A stretch of DNA of 64,000 nucleotides from Eucommia ulmoides (taxonomy: Eukaryota; Streptophyta; Magnoliopsida; Garryales; Eucommiaceae), in NCBI GenBank assembly GCA_016647705.1, contig CM028333.1, positions 9,622,616-9,686,615 on the forward strand, written 5' to 3'. This document shows positions 21,930 through 34,022 of the stretch, piece after piece. How positions within the stretch are numbered: the stretch's first letter is position 1; each line of letters opens with the position of its first letter. The notes under the pieces are model-generated. The model was not told the DNA's origin. It saw only the letters and a list, made by a program, of their open reading frames with translations, and did no database searches. A program made the translations under genes and the position numbers.

Positions 21930-22464
21930 AAGGAAGTGACCAAGTTATCGTTATGAGGATATAGAGAAGACTGATACAAGGGGATATGAAAAAAAAAATA
22001 CAGATGGGGGAGGGACATTTTTGCGAGAACAGTGTGACAAAAAAAAAATAAAAAAAATAGGAGAATAAAAATAAAAGATCAAAAGAGGAAAAAAATAAAA
22101 TTCACACTGTTGCGATTTCGATTCGGATTTCAGGTAGAATTTCTTACTCTTTTAATATATGTATTTAGTTTTTCTATTGTGTGAATTTTAACTGTTAAAT
22201 TTTATGAAATAATTATGACTATATGAAAATTATGTGAAAATCATGACAAGGTGCTTTATTTGTTATATTAATTAAATGCACGTATTAGAGAGGTTGAAGT
22301 TCTACTGAGCGTTGGCTCACAACCCCAGAGTTTTAATTGCGGGGTCGGCGAGAGGGAAACGTAGATAGAAATTTTAGTTGAATTTTAATTTGTAATAATT
22401 ATATTTATTAATTCCTGTTGTAAAATCGACTCGACAATTCGATAGTTATAATTACCGTCGTAGT

Positions 22465-25163
22465 TGTAAGACCCCGACTTTTCATATAAGAATAATTTAA
22501 GTCGCGTTTTAAAATATTTTGGAAATGTCGGGGTGGACTGCAATATTAATTATGTGAATTAAAATTTTAAGGGATTGTTTTGAATTTAAAAAAAAAAAAA
22601 AAAACATTAAAACATACTTTTGGGTTTAATTTCTACCACAACATAATATAAGGGGAGGCTTGCATAATATTATAAAAATATCTTATATATATATATATAT
22701 ATAGAAAGTTGGGAGTGGGTAAATTGAGGATGGGTAGAGGTATGGGGGCTGTCCGGCTGGGTGGGCTCTCATACATATACCTATATATTATATGTGTATA
22801 TATATATATATATGTATACGTTCAACGTGGTGGTCGGTTGATCGTGTCGTCGTCAGCGGTATTATGGTTTACTGGAGATCTGCGGTTATCCGTTCGGTGG
22901 TGCTCCGAGGTGATTGTGTGTGTGTTCCGACGTGAGTACTGTGTGAGTATGTGTGTTCTATGCTGTTCAATCTCCGGCGAGCATGTGTGTGTGTGATCGG
23001 TGAAGGATGATCGACGGTGTGGCGTCGCTGTTCGTCATTGACGTTCGGCGAGTGTGTGGGTGTTGTTCGGGTGTTCCTCCGGCAGTGAAGGTGGTTGGTG
23101 GCGTGGCTGGTTAACAGCCGACGGTGTAGGAGAGTTTGGTGTCGCTTAGTCGTCCGGTGGTGTGTATGTGTATGTGTGACCGTTGGTTGGCTGAAAGAAT
23201 ACAGAAACAGAAAAACGAAAGAGAGAGAGGAAGCAGTTCGGCGGTGTTGTTCTTCCGGTAATCGTCGTCGGCAGTGAAGGGAGTGTGTGTGAGTATGTTC
23301 CACAGTATATATGCGGGTATGCCGTTCGTCGGTTGGGTCACCGATGATCGTGTGGGTATGCGTATGGTTTGCCGGTGTGGGTTTTGTCATGCATTTGTGT
23401 GTGTGTGTGCTTTGTTGTGTGTGTGCGTGTAATTGGTCTGGTAGTGTGAAGTTGTTGGTGTTCAGCAGCCGTTGTGAGTGTTTGGGGATGATCGAAGTTG
23501 GCGAGGTGAGGAGAGAGAAGGTAGCGACTGAAATCTCAAAACAGAGCAGAAGGAAAAAGACGTTTACCGCCTAAGCGGTGGATTTTCGCTCAGGCGATAA
23601 AAATGCAGTGTGTAGTTGAGAGAAAGGGAGAAGCAGTCACTCGTTCACTTAGACGGTGTGACGTCGCTTAGGCGGTGGGGAGCAGAATTAGAAAATACAT
23701 GTAATTTTAGGGAAATCCACGATCGGTTCGGAACGAGTAACCTTTCTAATTTATTTTGTAAATTCTAAATTTAGTTTTTCTAACCTTAGAGTAATAAAAT
23801 GAAAATAATAAATCCCGAGATTGTTTATAAGAACAGAGTTTATAAATAGTAAACCGTAACGAAATGATACTAGTTGAATAGTTATATTTTGTAATAAAAA
23901 GATGGAAAATAGGAAATTAAGGAAATTAGGATTTCATGGCATGATTAGTTTGTTTTTATACAAAAATATTAATTTAGGCCCTGTCACCGTTAGGTTCGCA
24001 GGCATCGGAGTTCGAATAGGGGATAGTCGGTTAAAGTTTACGGAAGCGAATATCAGGTGAGTGTATTACCCTTCTTGCCAAACTATTTTCATATAAATAT
24101 GATGAGATATGTGTTTATTTAACTGTATGGATTTTATAAATGATATGGATCAAGCCAGTTGTGGGTGAGTTGGTAAAATGGATTTCCATTGAAATGTTTG
24201 GATTTAAAAAGAAAGACTTTATAAATAATCTATTGGATTTGGTAGTTTTAATAAAAAGGTGGGAAAAACATGATTTTTAAATTAAAAGTGGGTTTTGTTA
24301 AAAAGAGGTGGACAAGGGTGATTTTAACGGTATTGATGAATTGGTGTTTTTGTCGATATTATTGAAATGGTGATTATTATTATGGTCTGTCCGGAGGGTG
24401 GTCTGGCAGAGGGATAATTATTTGTGATTTGGTGATAATAGTATTGAATGGACTATGCCATAGTTTATATTATGATCTGTCCGGAGGGTGGTTTGGCAGA
24501 TGGATATTTACTATATGGTGATTGACGTTATATGGTGATTTATATTATTGGCCTCCAGAGACGTCCGGTTGGCGGTGATCTGCGCAGTTAGGTCCGCTAG
24601 GAAGGCATATCCTACGGATGGTTACGGTACTGTTACAACTCTCGATCGTGAGGTTAAAACGATCACTATGACTTAGCCGGTGGGTATGAGATTGAGATGT
24701 GTGTTTTGAGTTGGGGTGTTTTATATATATATTGGATGATTTATTATTGATTATGGTGTTTGCAAACTTATTTACACTGTTATTTTGATATTGGAGGTTT
24801 TATCAACTGTGTGGTGGATATACATATATTTACGCTTGATCTATATGAATGTTATATTATTTAGAATGTGTTATTATTATGTTAAAAATGGTTTTTACTA
24901 AGAAGGCAGTACACTCGCAGGTAAATCCTTTAGGAAACGGTCCCCTACTGGCATTAGGTGGAGTCATCTGGGAAATATTTGAGTTGAGTTGACAGAGATG
25001 AACAATAAGATAGTGAAAGATTATGTACATGTTGTAATTGTTGAAATTGTATAGAACATTTATGTAATTATGTAATGTATAAGAAGATAAAAATGAAACA
25101 AGTGATTTCATATTGTCATCACGCTGGTCCTGGGATGACAGGTGTCCGAGACGGGTCGTGACA
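22465..25163 (+). mobile_element. solo LTR nested in the long LTR
   Basis: It starts TGTAAGACCCC and ends GGGTCGTGACA, length 2699. The five-base duplication GTAGT is perfect (22460-22464 and 25164-25168). It shares the start of the family seen at 724, 19386 and 38053 but has its own body. That body comprises a GT-rich, CGGCGG-containing part (22700-23560), a CCGCCTAAGCGG array (23563-23685) and two GTCTGTCCGGAGGGTGGT repeats (24384 and 24477). The His/Thr-rich and Val/Cys-rich frames across 22869-23390 are translations of GT/CA repeats. Confidence 0.9.
23563..23685 (+). repeat. CCGCCTAAGCGGTGG-type palindrome array
   Basis: Words ACCGCCTAAGCGGTGG, TTCGCTCAGGCGA, CACTTAGACGGTG and GTCGCTTAGGCGGTGG lie within about 120 bases. 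The same word type dominates the unrelated LTRs at 44050-44290 and 47706-47990. Confidence 0.75.
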
Positions 25164-25684
25164 GTAGTTAGAAAAATTTCTTAGATTTTGATTAAATAAA
25201 ATATTGATCATTATAAAATAGTTATTTATTATTGACTTATTATGGAGATAGTTTTTTTTTTTTACTTTGTTTCTCCGTTGGGTAGTTCAAAACTATTTTT
25301 TCTCTTTGACATCTTGAATAGTTGCATGGAATAATCCACTTAATTGACTCAAATAAAAGAATCAACATGGGATCTGTGTCTCCATTTGACGTTTTGCTCC
25401 CCTGAAGTTTGACAGAAATTTTGCTTGACCCCTTTGGTTTCTATTTGGACATATTAGTATTGTCGATAAAATTGGGATTAGAAATTTAGTTACTTTTTTT
25501 TTTTTTTTTTTTTTGTAATAAGATATTTCCTATTTCACGATAAATCGATAATTATAATTCTCACCGTAGTTTGTAAAATTTATCAGATTTATACGAGATA
25601 AATTATTTGTTATTCGGTTTAGTGTTAATTCTCCAAAGGAAAAAATTACGTGGCGGCTCTGGGAAGCTAGGTCGTTACAAAAAC

Positions 25685-26400
25685 GAAAAAAAAAGGATGA
25701 TTCTTTTAGATCTATATATCAGGAATACAGGATAAAAAATCAGAGGAGTAAGTTTCAGACCTCGATAAATGTTTTTTTGCATTCCCGAGGAATAACATGT
25801 TGCCATGGCAGGAGGGGTTGAGGAAAAAACGACCGGAATCCATTTTCTCTTGCGTTGTCTGCAATAGATCTTCGACGAGTATGGCTACCGGCGGTAAATA
25901 TATACTTCTCTCGTAAATGAGACGAGAGAAGGGTTCGAGACGCCATAGCCATGGAGGATACGAGCTCCATTTTGTTGTCTTTGTCTGTAGCTGCCGCTGC
26001 AAGCCCACCACTAGATCTGAGATTAGGGTTTTGCCGATGTTCATCGTAGCTTCCGCCGTGAGATAGAGAAAAGGAAGAGAGAAAGCTGGAGAGAGAAAGA
26101 CAGACATTTCGGTGAAGAAAGGGTGGGTTTGGAGAAAGGCTAGGGTTTAGAGAGGGGAGAGAGAGGATAGAGTGTGAGAGATTGAACGTTAACTGAAATG
26201 ATTGAATAAATAAGTTGTATCAAGGTTGTTCATTATATATACGAACGGTATATTTGTCTATTCAGAAGAATCAAGGTTGTTCATTATCAAGGACAATTTT
26301 TTTTTTTTTTTACGTGATCTAAGAAATAAAGATTAAATAATAATTTTTTTTTTTCTTTTTCATTCTTCCAACCAAAGGTAACCCAAATTAATTGACGTGT
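25685..26400. repeat. repeat module unit 2, last part
   Basis: It resumes the module after the LTR insertion. GATGTTCATCGTAGC, the GA-rich TAGGGTTTAGAGAG stretch and TATATTTGTCTATTCA match 15185-15450. CTTCCAACCAAAGG at 26366-26379 matches the end of unit 1 near 15722. No gene. Confidence 0.55.
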
Positions 26401-26805
26401 TTAAAAAATGAACTATTTGGTATGGGTCGATTAGATTAGGATTCAATTGGCAATCCATGCTTATAAAAAAAATTATTAAACTGGATTGAATCCTACCAAT
26501 CGGGAACTCCTGTTATTTAACTTTAAGTCACATCAGTCCAGAATCCACAATCTCTCTCTCCATCACTCTGTGTATGCGACTGACATTCATTTTTGTATTT
26601 ACACTGCTTGGTAACGTCTAGTCTCAAAACCCATCTGCTTCTTCTGCCTTGTTTGTTTCTGAGGACATCCTGAAGAAGAAAACGAAGAGTAGAAGCTCAC
26701 ATGCCAAACGGCCCCTTTAGTCTCCCTCAAATTACACTCAATTAGTTCCCTTTTAGCCTTTTTTTTGTTGAAGATCTTCCATTCCAATTCGAGCTTAAAA
26801 ACAAA

Positions 26806-28423
26806 ATGACTAAAAATGAAGACTTTAAGCTCCTCAAGATCCAGGTATTAAGCACTCTTTATTTTATTTTTCTTGAAGTCTCATTTTCCTTTCTGAATGT
26901 GCTTTTGTTTTTGTTCTGTTTTGGGCCTTTTTCTTATTTTGGGTTTTTGATTTTACAGACTTGTGTTCTCAAAGTGAACATACATTGTGATGGATGTAAG
27001 CATAAAGTGAAGAAACTCCTTCAGAGAATTGAAGGTTTCCCCATTTTCGTTCTCCTCTTCTCTCTCTCTCTAGAATACTATTTCAGCCATTAATGTGCTG
27101 GTTCAGTGTTCTGTTCTGTAGTGAGTCTGTTCACCATTTGTCTCTTGATCTTTACCCTTTTGTTCTTGCATATTTTAAAAAACAGAACCCACAAATTTAG
27201 TTAATACACTTGTTCTTACGGTTAAGAAATCCGAAAAGATTAGTAAGATTAGTGAACTTCCACTAAAAAACATTTCGAATTGATCCTTTTTTATGCTTTG
27301 CATTTTTGTATTTTTTTTTTTTTGAATTGTGGGTGTTTTATATATTAATCTTTACCCAGTCGGCCCCAAGCCGGGTAAAGGAGAAATGTGGCCTTAGTTA
27401 GCTGACAATCCGCATAAAAACTTTGGTAACTCTTATAACATGAATCCGCATAAAAACTTTGGTAACTCTTATAACATGAATCCGAATATATTAAATGTTG
27501 GTGTATATTATTATATTTTTTGAATAGGTGTTTATCAGGTGAAGATAGAGGGAGAGCAGCAGAGAGTGACTGTTTCAGGAACTGTGGATGCCGGAACTCT
27601 GATCAAGAAACTGATCCGAGCCGGAAAATATGCCGAGATTTGGTCGAACTCCCTAAATCAATCCCAGAAACAGAAGCCCAATTGCATGAAAAATCACAGC
27701 AAAGGCCATAACCAAGCCCTGAAGAAGCTGCTCGCTGTTACTACCGAAGGAGGAGAGGATGGTTGTGGTGAACAAGATGATGGAGAACACGCCATTACGG
27801 AGGAGCAGATGAGAATTCTGACCGAGAATGGAAACAATCAGTGGTGCCTACTGGGTCAGGAAGCTTCCAACAATGGTGGAAAGATTAAAGGAAACCCGAA
27901 TCAGAACATGGGTGCGAATGGAACGACAAACCAACAACAGAGATCCGCCATTGCAGATGCGCTCAAGATGAACAATGCTCAATTGGTTGGGGGTGGAAAT
28001 GATCTAAATGCTCTCATGGGTCTTGCTGGATTCCATGGTAACAACAATCTCGGTGCTGGTTTGGGGGTAAATTCCAATGGTTTAGGGTTCCAAGGGAACG
28101 GCGGCGGCGGCGGTGCTTCTACAGGGTTTAATAACCCATCAGCAATGGCGATGAACATGAACAATGGGTATCAGCAGCAGCAGTACAACCAGCCATCAGC
28201 AGCTGCAGCGATGATGATGAACCTGCAAAACAGGCATGCTTTGCAGCAGCAGCAGCAGCAAGCCATGCTGATGCACCATAGATCACCGTCGGTTCACCCA
28301 AACACTGGGTACTATTGCTACGGTTACAGCCCATTTCCATACACCCAGTTTGAACCCAACTACTACAATGATGTTGAATCTGGGGAAACCCATGAAAACA
28401 CAGGTGCGTGTTCGGTCATGTAG
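26806..28423 (+). CDS. heavy-metal-associated isoprenylated plant protein (HIPP)
   Basis: Three exons: 26806-26844, 26959-27034 and 27528-28423, with GT-AG introns of 114 and 493 bases, together coding 336 residues. Residues about 12-75 form an HMA domain with the metal-binding word [15 protein letters not shown] and the ending [20 protein letters not shown]. The middle is low in structure and rich in Asn, Gly and Gln ([27 protein letters not shown]). The C-terminus is CSVM, a CaaX box expected to be farnesylated, so the protein probably sits at membranes or moves between membrane and nucleus. HIPPs bind heavy metals and act in metal and stress responses; this arrangement fits the long, Gln/Asn-rich HIPP32-37 type. 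All frames and borders are intact. The start is the only in-frame ATG before the HMA domain in exon 1. The gene lies between transposon-rich blocks, with no obvious operon-like partner. Confidence 0.93.
27407..27478 (+). repeat. 36-base perfect tandem duplication in HIPP intron 2
   Basis: AATCCGCATAAAAACTTTGG... occurs at 27407-27442 and again at 27443-27478 without difference, followed by a third start (AATCCG). Confidence 0.95.
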
Positions 28424-28839
28424 TTTGACTAGGTCAAATTGGGGGTAAAATAGTCCTTTTATCTATCTAGGAAATGGTATTGGTTGGAGGAATTTTGGGT
28501 TTTTTGGGAAACGTGTTATTTCTTTTGGGTGTATGTTTTGTAAAAGAGGACTGAATTAAATGTATAATTAAATGGTCTGGTAAAGTTGCATGTTGGTCTT
28601 TGAGAATTCAATATATAGTTATTTATGTGGTGCTGGCAGACAAGGGGTGACATCGGTTAGTGTGGATGTGTGCAGGGGTATTTGAGTAAATATAATAACT
28701 TCAATTCAATGGAGGGGCACTTACCGAGCAATTCTATTTAGGTGTGGGTGTGAAAATTGAAAATTACTGATGAATTTAAGAGGATTTGTTTGCACCGACC
28801 GGTCTAGATGAAAATTTACAGACAAATTTGTTCCTATTA
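28424..28839. other. HIPP downstream region
   Basis: 3' UTR and flank; T-rich, no second gene seen. The end of the transcript cannot be set from the sequence alone. Confidence 0.4.
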
Positions 28840-29570
28840 ATGAATGTCATCAAGTCGTGTTTCGTGTTGTGTCATGATCTGACACGAACATGATAACATG
28901 AAACACAATATGATAAGAATATCGTGTCACAAAACTTGAATACGAACACGACATGAAATTTATCGAGTCGACACTATACGACATGATAATTTATCGGGTT
29001 ACTTAATAATAAAAAATTTATCAAGTTGAAACGACACGATAATTTATAGTGTTATAAGATAACACAAAATATTAAAATGATACACTAAAGACCTATATAA
29101 TCTATTATATATTAAAGACATGTTAACATTTAACACAACTTACAAAAGAACGAACATAAAAAAGTCATACAACTTCAAGAAAAACAAAACTTGAAAAAAA
29201 AAAAAAAAAAGATTCACCAACGCTATGGAAAAAAATCACCAATACAATGAAACAATCGCTGATCCTTAGTCCTCACTATCACAATTGCTTGGGGAGAGAG
29301 GTGAGAGAGATGTGAATTATTGTGTGACTGGTTAGGTCTTTGTTATCTTGTAACTTGAACGTCCGATAAATTATTATCATGTAATTACATGTCGTTTATC
29401 GGGTTATCAAGTAAACCCGATAATCTAATCTGTATCTCGACGTGTTTATCGGGTTAGACCTGATAGTAACCCGTTATCCAATAACCTAAACCTATATCCA
29501 ATCATTTTGTGTTTGTCTTTTGTCGTGCTATCATGTAAATACCTGTATTGTTAGACTTATTGTCACCCCT
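28840..29570. mobile_element. hAT-like non-autonomous element candidate
   Basis: The right end reads ATTGTCACCCCTAAAG, the reverse of the TAGGGGTGACAAT start common in plant hAT-type elements. The interior is made of GACACGA, TTATCGGGTTA and AACCCGATAA words in both orientations, as in those elements. The left end (TGTCATCAAGTCGTGTTTCG) is only a partial match, and no eight-base duplication could be confirmed. Confidence 0.4.
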
Positions 29571-29740
29571 AAAGACGCGTAACAAAATATAGTAATAAAC
29601 TAGTAAAGAAACTGGAAACGAAACCTATAATTTCTTCTAATTGTGATTGTTGTTTAATGATTTTTTTACACCACAATAATCTATAAATCATGATCTTCAA
29701 AATGAGATATTAATATTTTTTTTTTGAGTTCTGTATTAGG

Positions 29741-30105
29741 ATGCATGTGAATGTTATATATCACATTAATTGTGATGTTAATGTTATATATAACATCACT
29801 ATAATTTGTGTACCCTGTGATTATTGAATATAACATCAAATGTAATAGCAATAATATCAATTAATGTTGATTATAGTATAAATTATATTAACATGTTGAA
29901 TGTAACATATAACTATTGATAAAGATAGTTTAGATGTTGAATGTAACACTCAACTGTATTTTGATAATGTATAAAATCGTGTTAATTGTAACACGAATAT
30001 GAAAACTGAAAATATTAGAAGTATCATGTTGAATGTAACATGAATATGAAAATTGAAAATTTTAAAAGTATCATGTTAAATGTAACACGAATTTAAAATT
30101 GATGA
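29741..30105. repeat. array of TGTTRAATGTAACA imperfect palindromes
   Basis: At least seven words of the type ATGTTGAATGTAACAT / GTGTTAATTGTAACAC occur. The last three are spaced about 55 bases apart and joined by GAATATGAAAATTGAAAAT. No gene is nearby. Confidence 0.65.
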
Positions 30106-33100
30106 AAAAAATAGTGAATGTGATATCGTTTTGAAAATCTTATTTAGACGAATCTGAATATATAATTAGATTGTAATAAAAAAATGTACAATAATAATTA
30201 TTTTGATTTTAAAAAACTAATTTTGCGTGAAACTTAAATATTAAAAATTTCAATCTCGCAAATCATACAGGGGTAGATTAGTCATGTCAATTTTAACTTT
30301 TTTTGAAATTAGGACTAAATGGTATGAATTTTCTAAACAACGGGATCAATTGGTTCAAACTTAAATATTTGATATCAATTCGTAATTACACTCTTAATTT
30401 ATGTTCACTTGCTAATTTTTACTAACTTAAAATATACTTTTCGGATTCTTGTAGAAGCATAAGACCGGTTGTCTTTCAATTTTCATGTCTATTTTAAATT
30501 AATTAATTTATAAGTTCTTACAAAGGAAAATTACATTTTGGTCCTTCTGCTTACAAGCTTTTGATTTATATGGCCTTTCAACTCGTATTTTAGCAATCTG
30601 ATATTTTATTTTGATAAAAACCACAATTGGGACGATTATTTCGTTGCTAATAATCACAAGGACAGTGGGGGCAATAATAGTGGCCATAACAGTACCACAA
30701 TAGATGAAATTTGTAATGGAAAATTGAAGAATGATAAAGAATCTCTCTTCATTTGGTAAATTCTTTCAAAATTTCCATCGTTTCACACATCTTCGATTAG
30801 GTTGTCGCTGGCCACCACCACTGTTGTCAATACTGTAGTCGCCGACCACCAACACCATCGGACCAACTCCTAGTCTCCTACTCCTTAAAGAAAATATAGA
30901 TCTGGAATTCTAGGAATGGGGGAAAGAGTATTTTTGGTTTGGGGGTAGCGAGTGAGTTTGTATGTTGGGTTTGGAACTGTCTAGGATTTTTGGGGAAGGG
31001 GTACGGTGTCAGAGGGTAAATTTAGTTGTTGACAACGAGATAGGGTAAATCTGGTGGTGTTGGACTCTCTATCGCTCAGACAATTCTACCTCTCACACCT
31101 CTAATGTTCTCTCTCGTAGTTTTTTCTCTCTTGCTGGCAGCACCACACATCAATTTGCTCAGCCCATCCTCTGCCAACATTCTTAAGTTTACAATAAAAA
31201 TTTCGAATTCTGTACCAACCATATACATCCATATTTTTAAGCATGGGGCATAACTAGTATATTTATATTTTATAATTTTGGTGAGATGTTGCTTTATATT
31301 AAAAGATAACACAAGCAAATCCTATCCAGAAATTATGTTAAGCATGACAGTTACAGTCTGTTTGTCAGAAGAATGAAAAATAAAAATAAAAGAAACAATA
31401 TATGTTCTTCCTCTTTATGGATGGAAAATAATTTTTATTTCCATTCTTATTTGGTAATGATGGATAGAAAAGTAAGAAAAAAAGTTTTATTTATTTATTA
31501 TTATTATTTAATAATTGTGCTCGAAAAAAGAGGTAAAATAATGACTAATTTAATTAGTTTAATTAATTTACTATTTTATTCTTAAAATTGATGAAACAAA
31601 ATTCATTAAATGTAAAAGCATGTTCATTTTATTTATTTTTTATTTTTTTATTTTTTTTAAGGGTCCTAAAAGTCGAAAAAATAACTTTATTAGGACTACC
31701 GAAATTAAACTTCTTCCAAAGTATCAACACATTTATCATTCCAATATTACTCCTCTTTTATACATACAAATTCTACTTAATTTTTGAAAATTCACTGAAA
31801 TTTTATTTTTAAGAAAATTTTAATTATTTTTTTTATTAAAAATATACACCTTTTTAAATGTCATAAATATTTTTTTGTAATATCCACTTAATTTTATTTT
31901 TCAATAGAAATTCCACTGTTTTTTATTTTAATCTGAATACATAATTTTTAAAATTTTAATTTTTAATAAAAATTTCAAATTTTATTTTTTTTATTCAAAA
32001 TATATAATTTTTTTTAAAAAAAATATCTTAAATATCCTTATATGCATTCCATTGAATTTTATTTTATTTTTTGGAACATTCCACTAAAAATACTTTCAAA
32101 ATCAACTACATATAATTAAGTGGATATCCACTAATATCCACTTAATTAAGTAAAAAATGCACTAAAAATAATTTAATTAGAAATAAACCAAATCAGCATA
32201 AAACAAACCATCATCCCGCCCAAATCTCATGAACAAATCCATTGAAAATCAAATTAGAATATCCATTGATTTTAAAATTCAGAAACTTAGAAAATAAAAA
32301 ATTCCACCGAATATTAATCTTCATGAAAAATTTACATAAATTCATTTAAACCCTAAGTAGAAATTCACTAAAAAAATTAAGTGAAAATCCACTCAAAATT
32401 ATAGATACTTGAAAACATAGCTTATCAACTCAAGAATTTAGAAACAACAAACTCATGAATGGAGATAAATCAAGATGTGAAAGTCAAACAACGATTGAAA
32501 TAAATCATTGAGATTCAAGAAATCAAGAATCTCGAAACCGATCAAACACATTACAAAATCGCAACAGATCAAACAAATACCACAATATCACATATATAAA
32601 ACCAAAATTACTCAAAGAATTAAAATTAAAAAAATGAATAATACACCATTGCACTCCTTTGTCTTTGTCAATTGTAGCCATGTTGATGGAAACATTTACC
32701 GGGAAAAAATTGATGGATGAAATGTTCGCTAGAGACATGAGCTTGAGAAGCTGATTAGAGGAATCTCTACACCACAGATCGATACTCAATGTTGTGGACA
32801 ATGATTTGATTAGAAATGAAGACGCCAATTTCTTTGCAAAGGAGAAATGTTTATCACCGCTTTTGATATTGGGAATGGAAGATTTAGATCTGATTAGAAT
32901 ACGAGGGCAAGATTTGATAGGGGTAGTTTGGTCATTATAAATTAAGTATAAGTTTATGTAAAAAATAAGAGTTTTGAACAAATTTTAATTTTGTGGGGGT
33001 GGAAAAGTCACTTTTTTTTTTTTTTTTAAAAAGTAGGAGTTTGGGGAGAAAATTCCTAAAGGCATTATAGTAAATTCAATTGTTTTTCCCACTTTTTCCC

Positions 33101-33150
33101 TTCACCTTTACTTCTAATTTTTTATTTATCCTTAATACCAAAGAGGAAAA
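30106..33150. other. AT-rich intergenic DNA, no gene seen
   Basis: Several short frames occur (for example minus 32523-32981) but none shows a known motif, gene-like composition or splice structure. Words such as GTCTGTTTGTCAG at 31354 hint at decayed MITEs. Confidence 0.4.
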
Positions 33151-33154
33151 TTAG

Positions 33155-33580
33155 GCCCAGTTTGGTTACTGTTTTCGTTTCTTGATTTCTGTGCCCACTT
33201 TCAAATAAATTTTGAGATTAATATACAGAAATATGTTCGGTAAACAACTTTCTGTTCCAAAAATTTTGGGAATATTTTTCTGATTTTTTAAAAATCTGAG
33301 AAATTAAAAAAAATATTGATTCTTATTCACTTCCACAAAATCATTCTCACGATCACCATACCTCCCACCACCACCAACACGCTAGCCACCATACATTTAA
33401 AAAAAAAAAAAAAGTACAAATGTTACAACCAAACATATTTCTTGATAAATTAAAAGAAACAGTTTCAAGACAATGGTCCTCACCAAATAAATTTCTATTG
33501 TAGGAATACTACAGAATGAAAATAAAATTCACATCACAATTAATTAGAAGTAGAAATAAACACTAACCAAAAATTTTAAT
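33155..33580. mobile_element. MITE with GTTTGGTTA-type ends
   Basis: The left end is GGCCCAGTTTGGTTACTGTT and the right end ATAAACACTAACCAAAAATT, an imperfect inverted pair. The right half (AATTAAAAGAAACAGTTTC to CTAACCAAA) is repeated at 36150-36320. Confidence 0.55.
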
Positions 33581-33623
33581 TTTTGAAAAAGAAAATTACA
33601 ACTTGGGGGGAACAAATGATAAA

Positions 33624-33961
33624 TTAAGCTTGGGCACAACAACATGTAGGAGGAGTACCTCTCTCCCCCATACAAACCCCTCCATGATGATATCCCTTTG
33701 AGGCACAAACATTATTACAGTTTTGCGAACAATCACCAAAACAAGGCTCTAAAATTCCAAATCCTTCAGATGACTGGGCCCTGAAAATAAATTAAAAAAA
33801 ACAATTTTCATTTGAAAATAAAAGAAAAAAAAATAAAATAAAATGCTGAATTGTGAGTATTATTTTGAATGCTAAAAATTACCAAAAGAAAGAAGCAAAA
33901 CCAAACATGAAAGTCCGGTGAAGAAATGCTTAGAGTTTGAAGAACTTTTGCCTGCTTCCAT
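33624..33961 (-). CDS. small cysteine-rich secreted peptide (defensin-like type), possibly frameshifted
   Basis: Two exons can be read. Exon 2 (33780-33624) follows a TTATTTTCAG acceptor and codes AQSSEGFGILEP, then a core with eight cysteines spaced C-x3-C-x3-C-x3-C-x10-C-x9-CCC, ending CCCAQA and TAA. Exon 1 (33961-33883) starts MEAGKSSSNSKHFF and continues TGLSCLVLLLSF, a good signal peptide, before a G|GTAATT donor. The two exons are one base out of phase. A shorter start (ATG at 33908, MFGFASFF) does join in phase and gives a 60-residue product with a weak signal. Small Cys-rich secreted peptides of this size act in defence or cell signalling; the exact family is not settled. A TATA box lies 60-70 bases upstream. 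The copy may be functional, or may have lost one base at the signal peptide. Confidence 0.6.
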
Positions 33962-34022
33962 TATGTGCGATCTGTTAAGTTCTCTAGAAAAAAAATGTTC
34001 TTACAATTAACCTCAGAGGCTT

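Larger units (their letters stand above)
19386..25679 (+). mobile_element. long solo LTR (TGTAATACCC...GTCGTTACA), carrying nested insertions
   Basis: It starts TGTAATACCC and ends AGGTCGTTACA, with the perfect five-base duplication AAAAC (19381-19385 and 25680-25684). Its 22120-22464 part matches 40085-40400 of the LTR at 38053 (TTTTAATATATGTATTTA and CTACTGAGCG words). Nested inside are a Helitron-like insertion starting at 19734 and another solo LTR at 22465-25163. Without that nested LTR it is about 3.6 kb. No internal retroelement genes were seen. Confidence 0.85.

Noticed and set aside
22869..23390. 173-residue minus-strand reading frame, His/Thr-rich
   Set aside because: It is a translation of CA/GT repeats inside a solo LTR, with overlapping long frames on the other strand and no domain.
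31373..31812. Short Lys/Asn/Phe-rich plus-strand frames
   Set aside because: They reflect AT-rich DNA; no family similarity or gene structure.
32523..32981. 152-residue minus-strand frame
   Set aside because: No known motif, AT-driven composition, no splice or promoter context; considered a chance frame.
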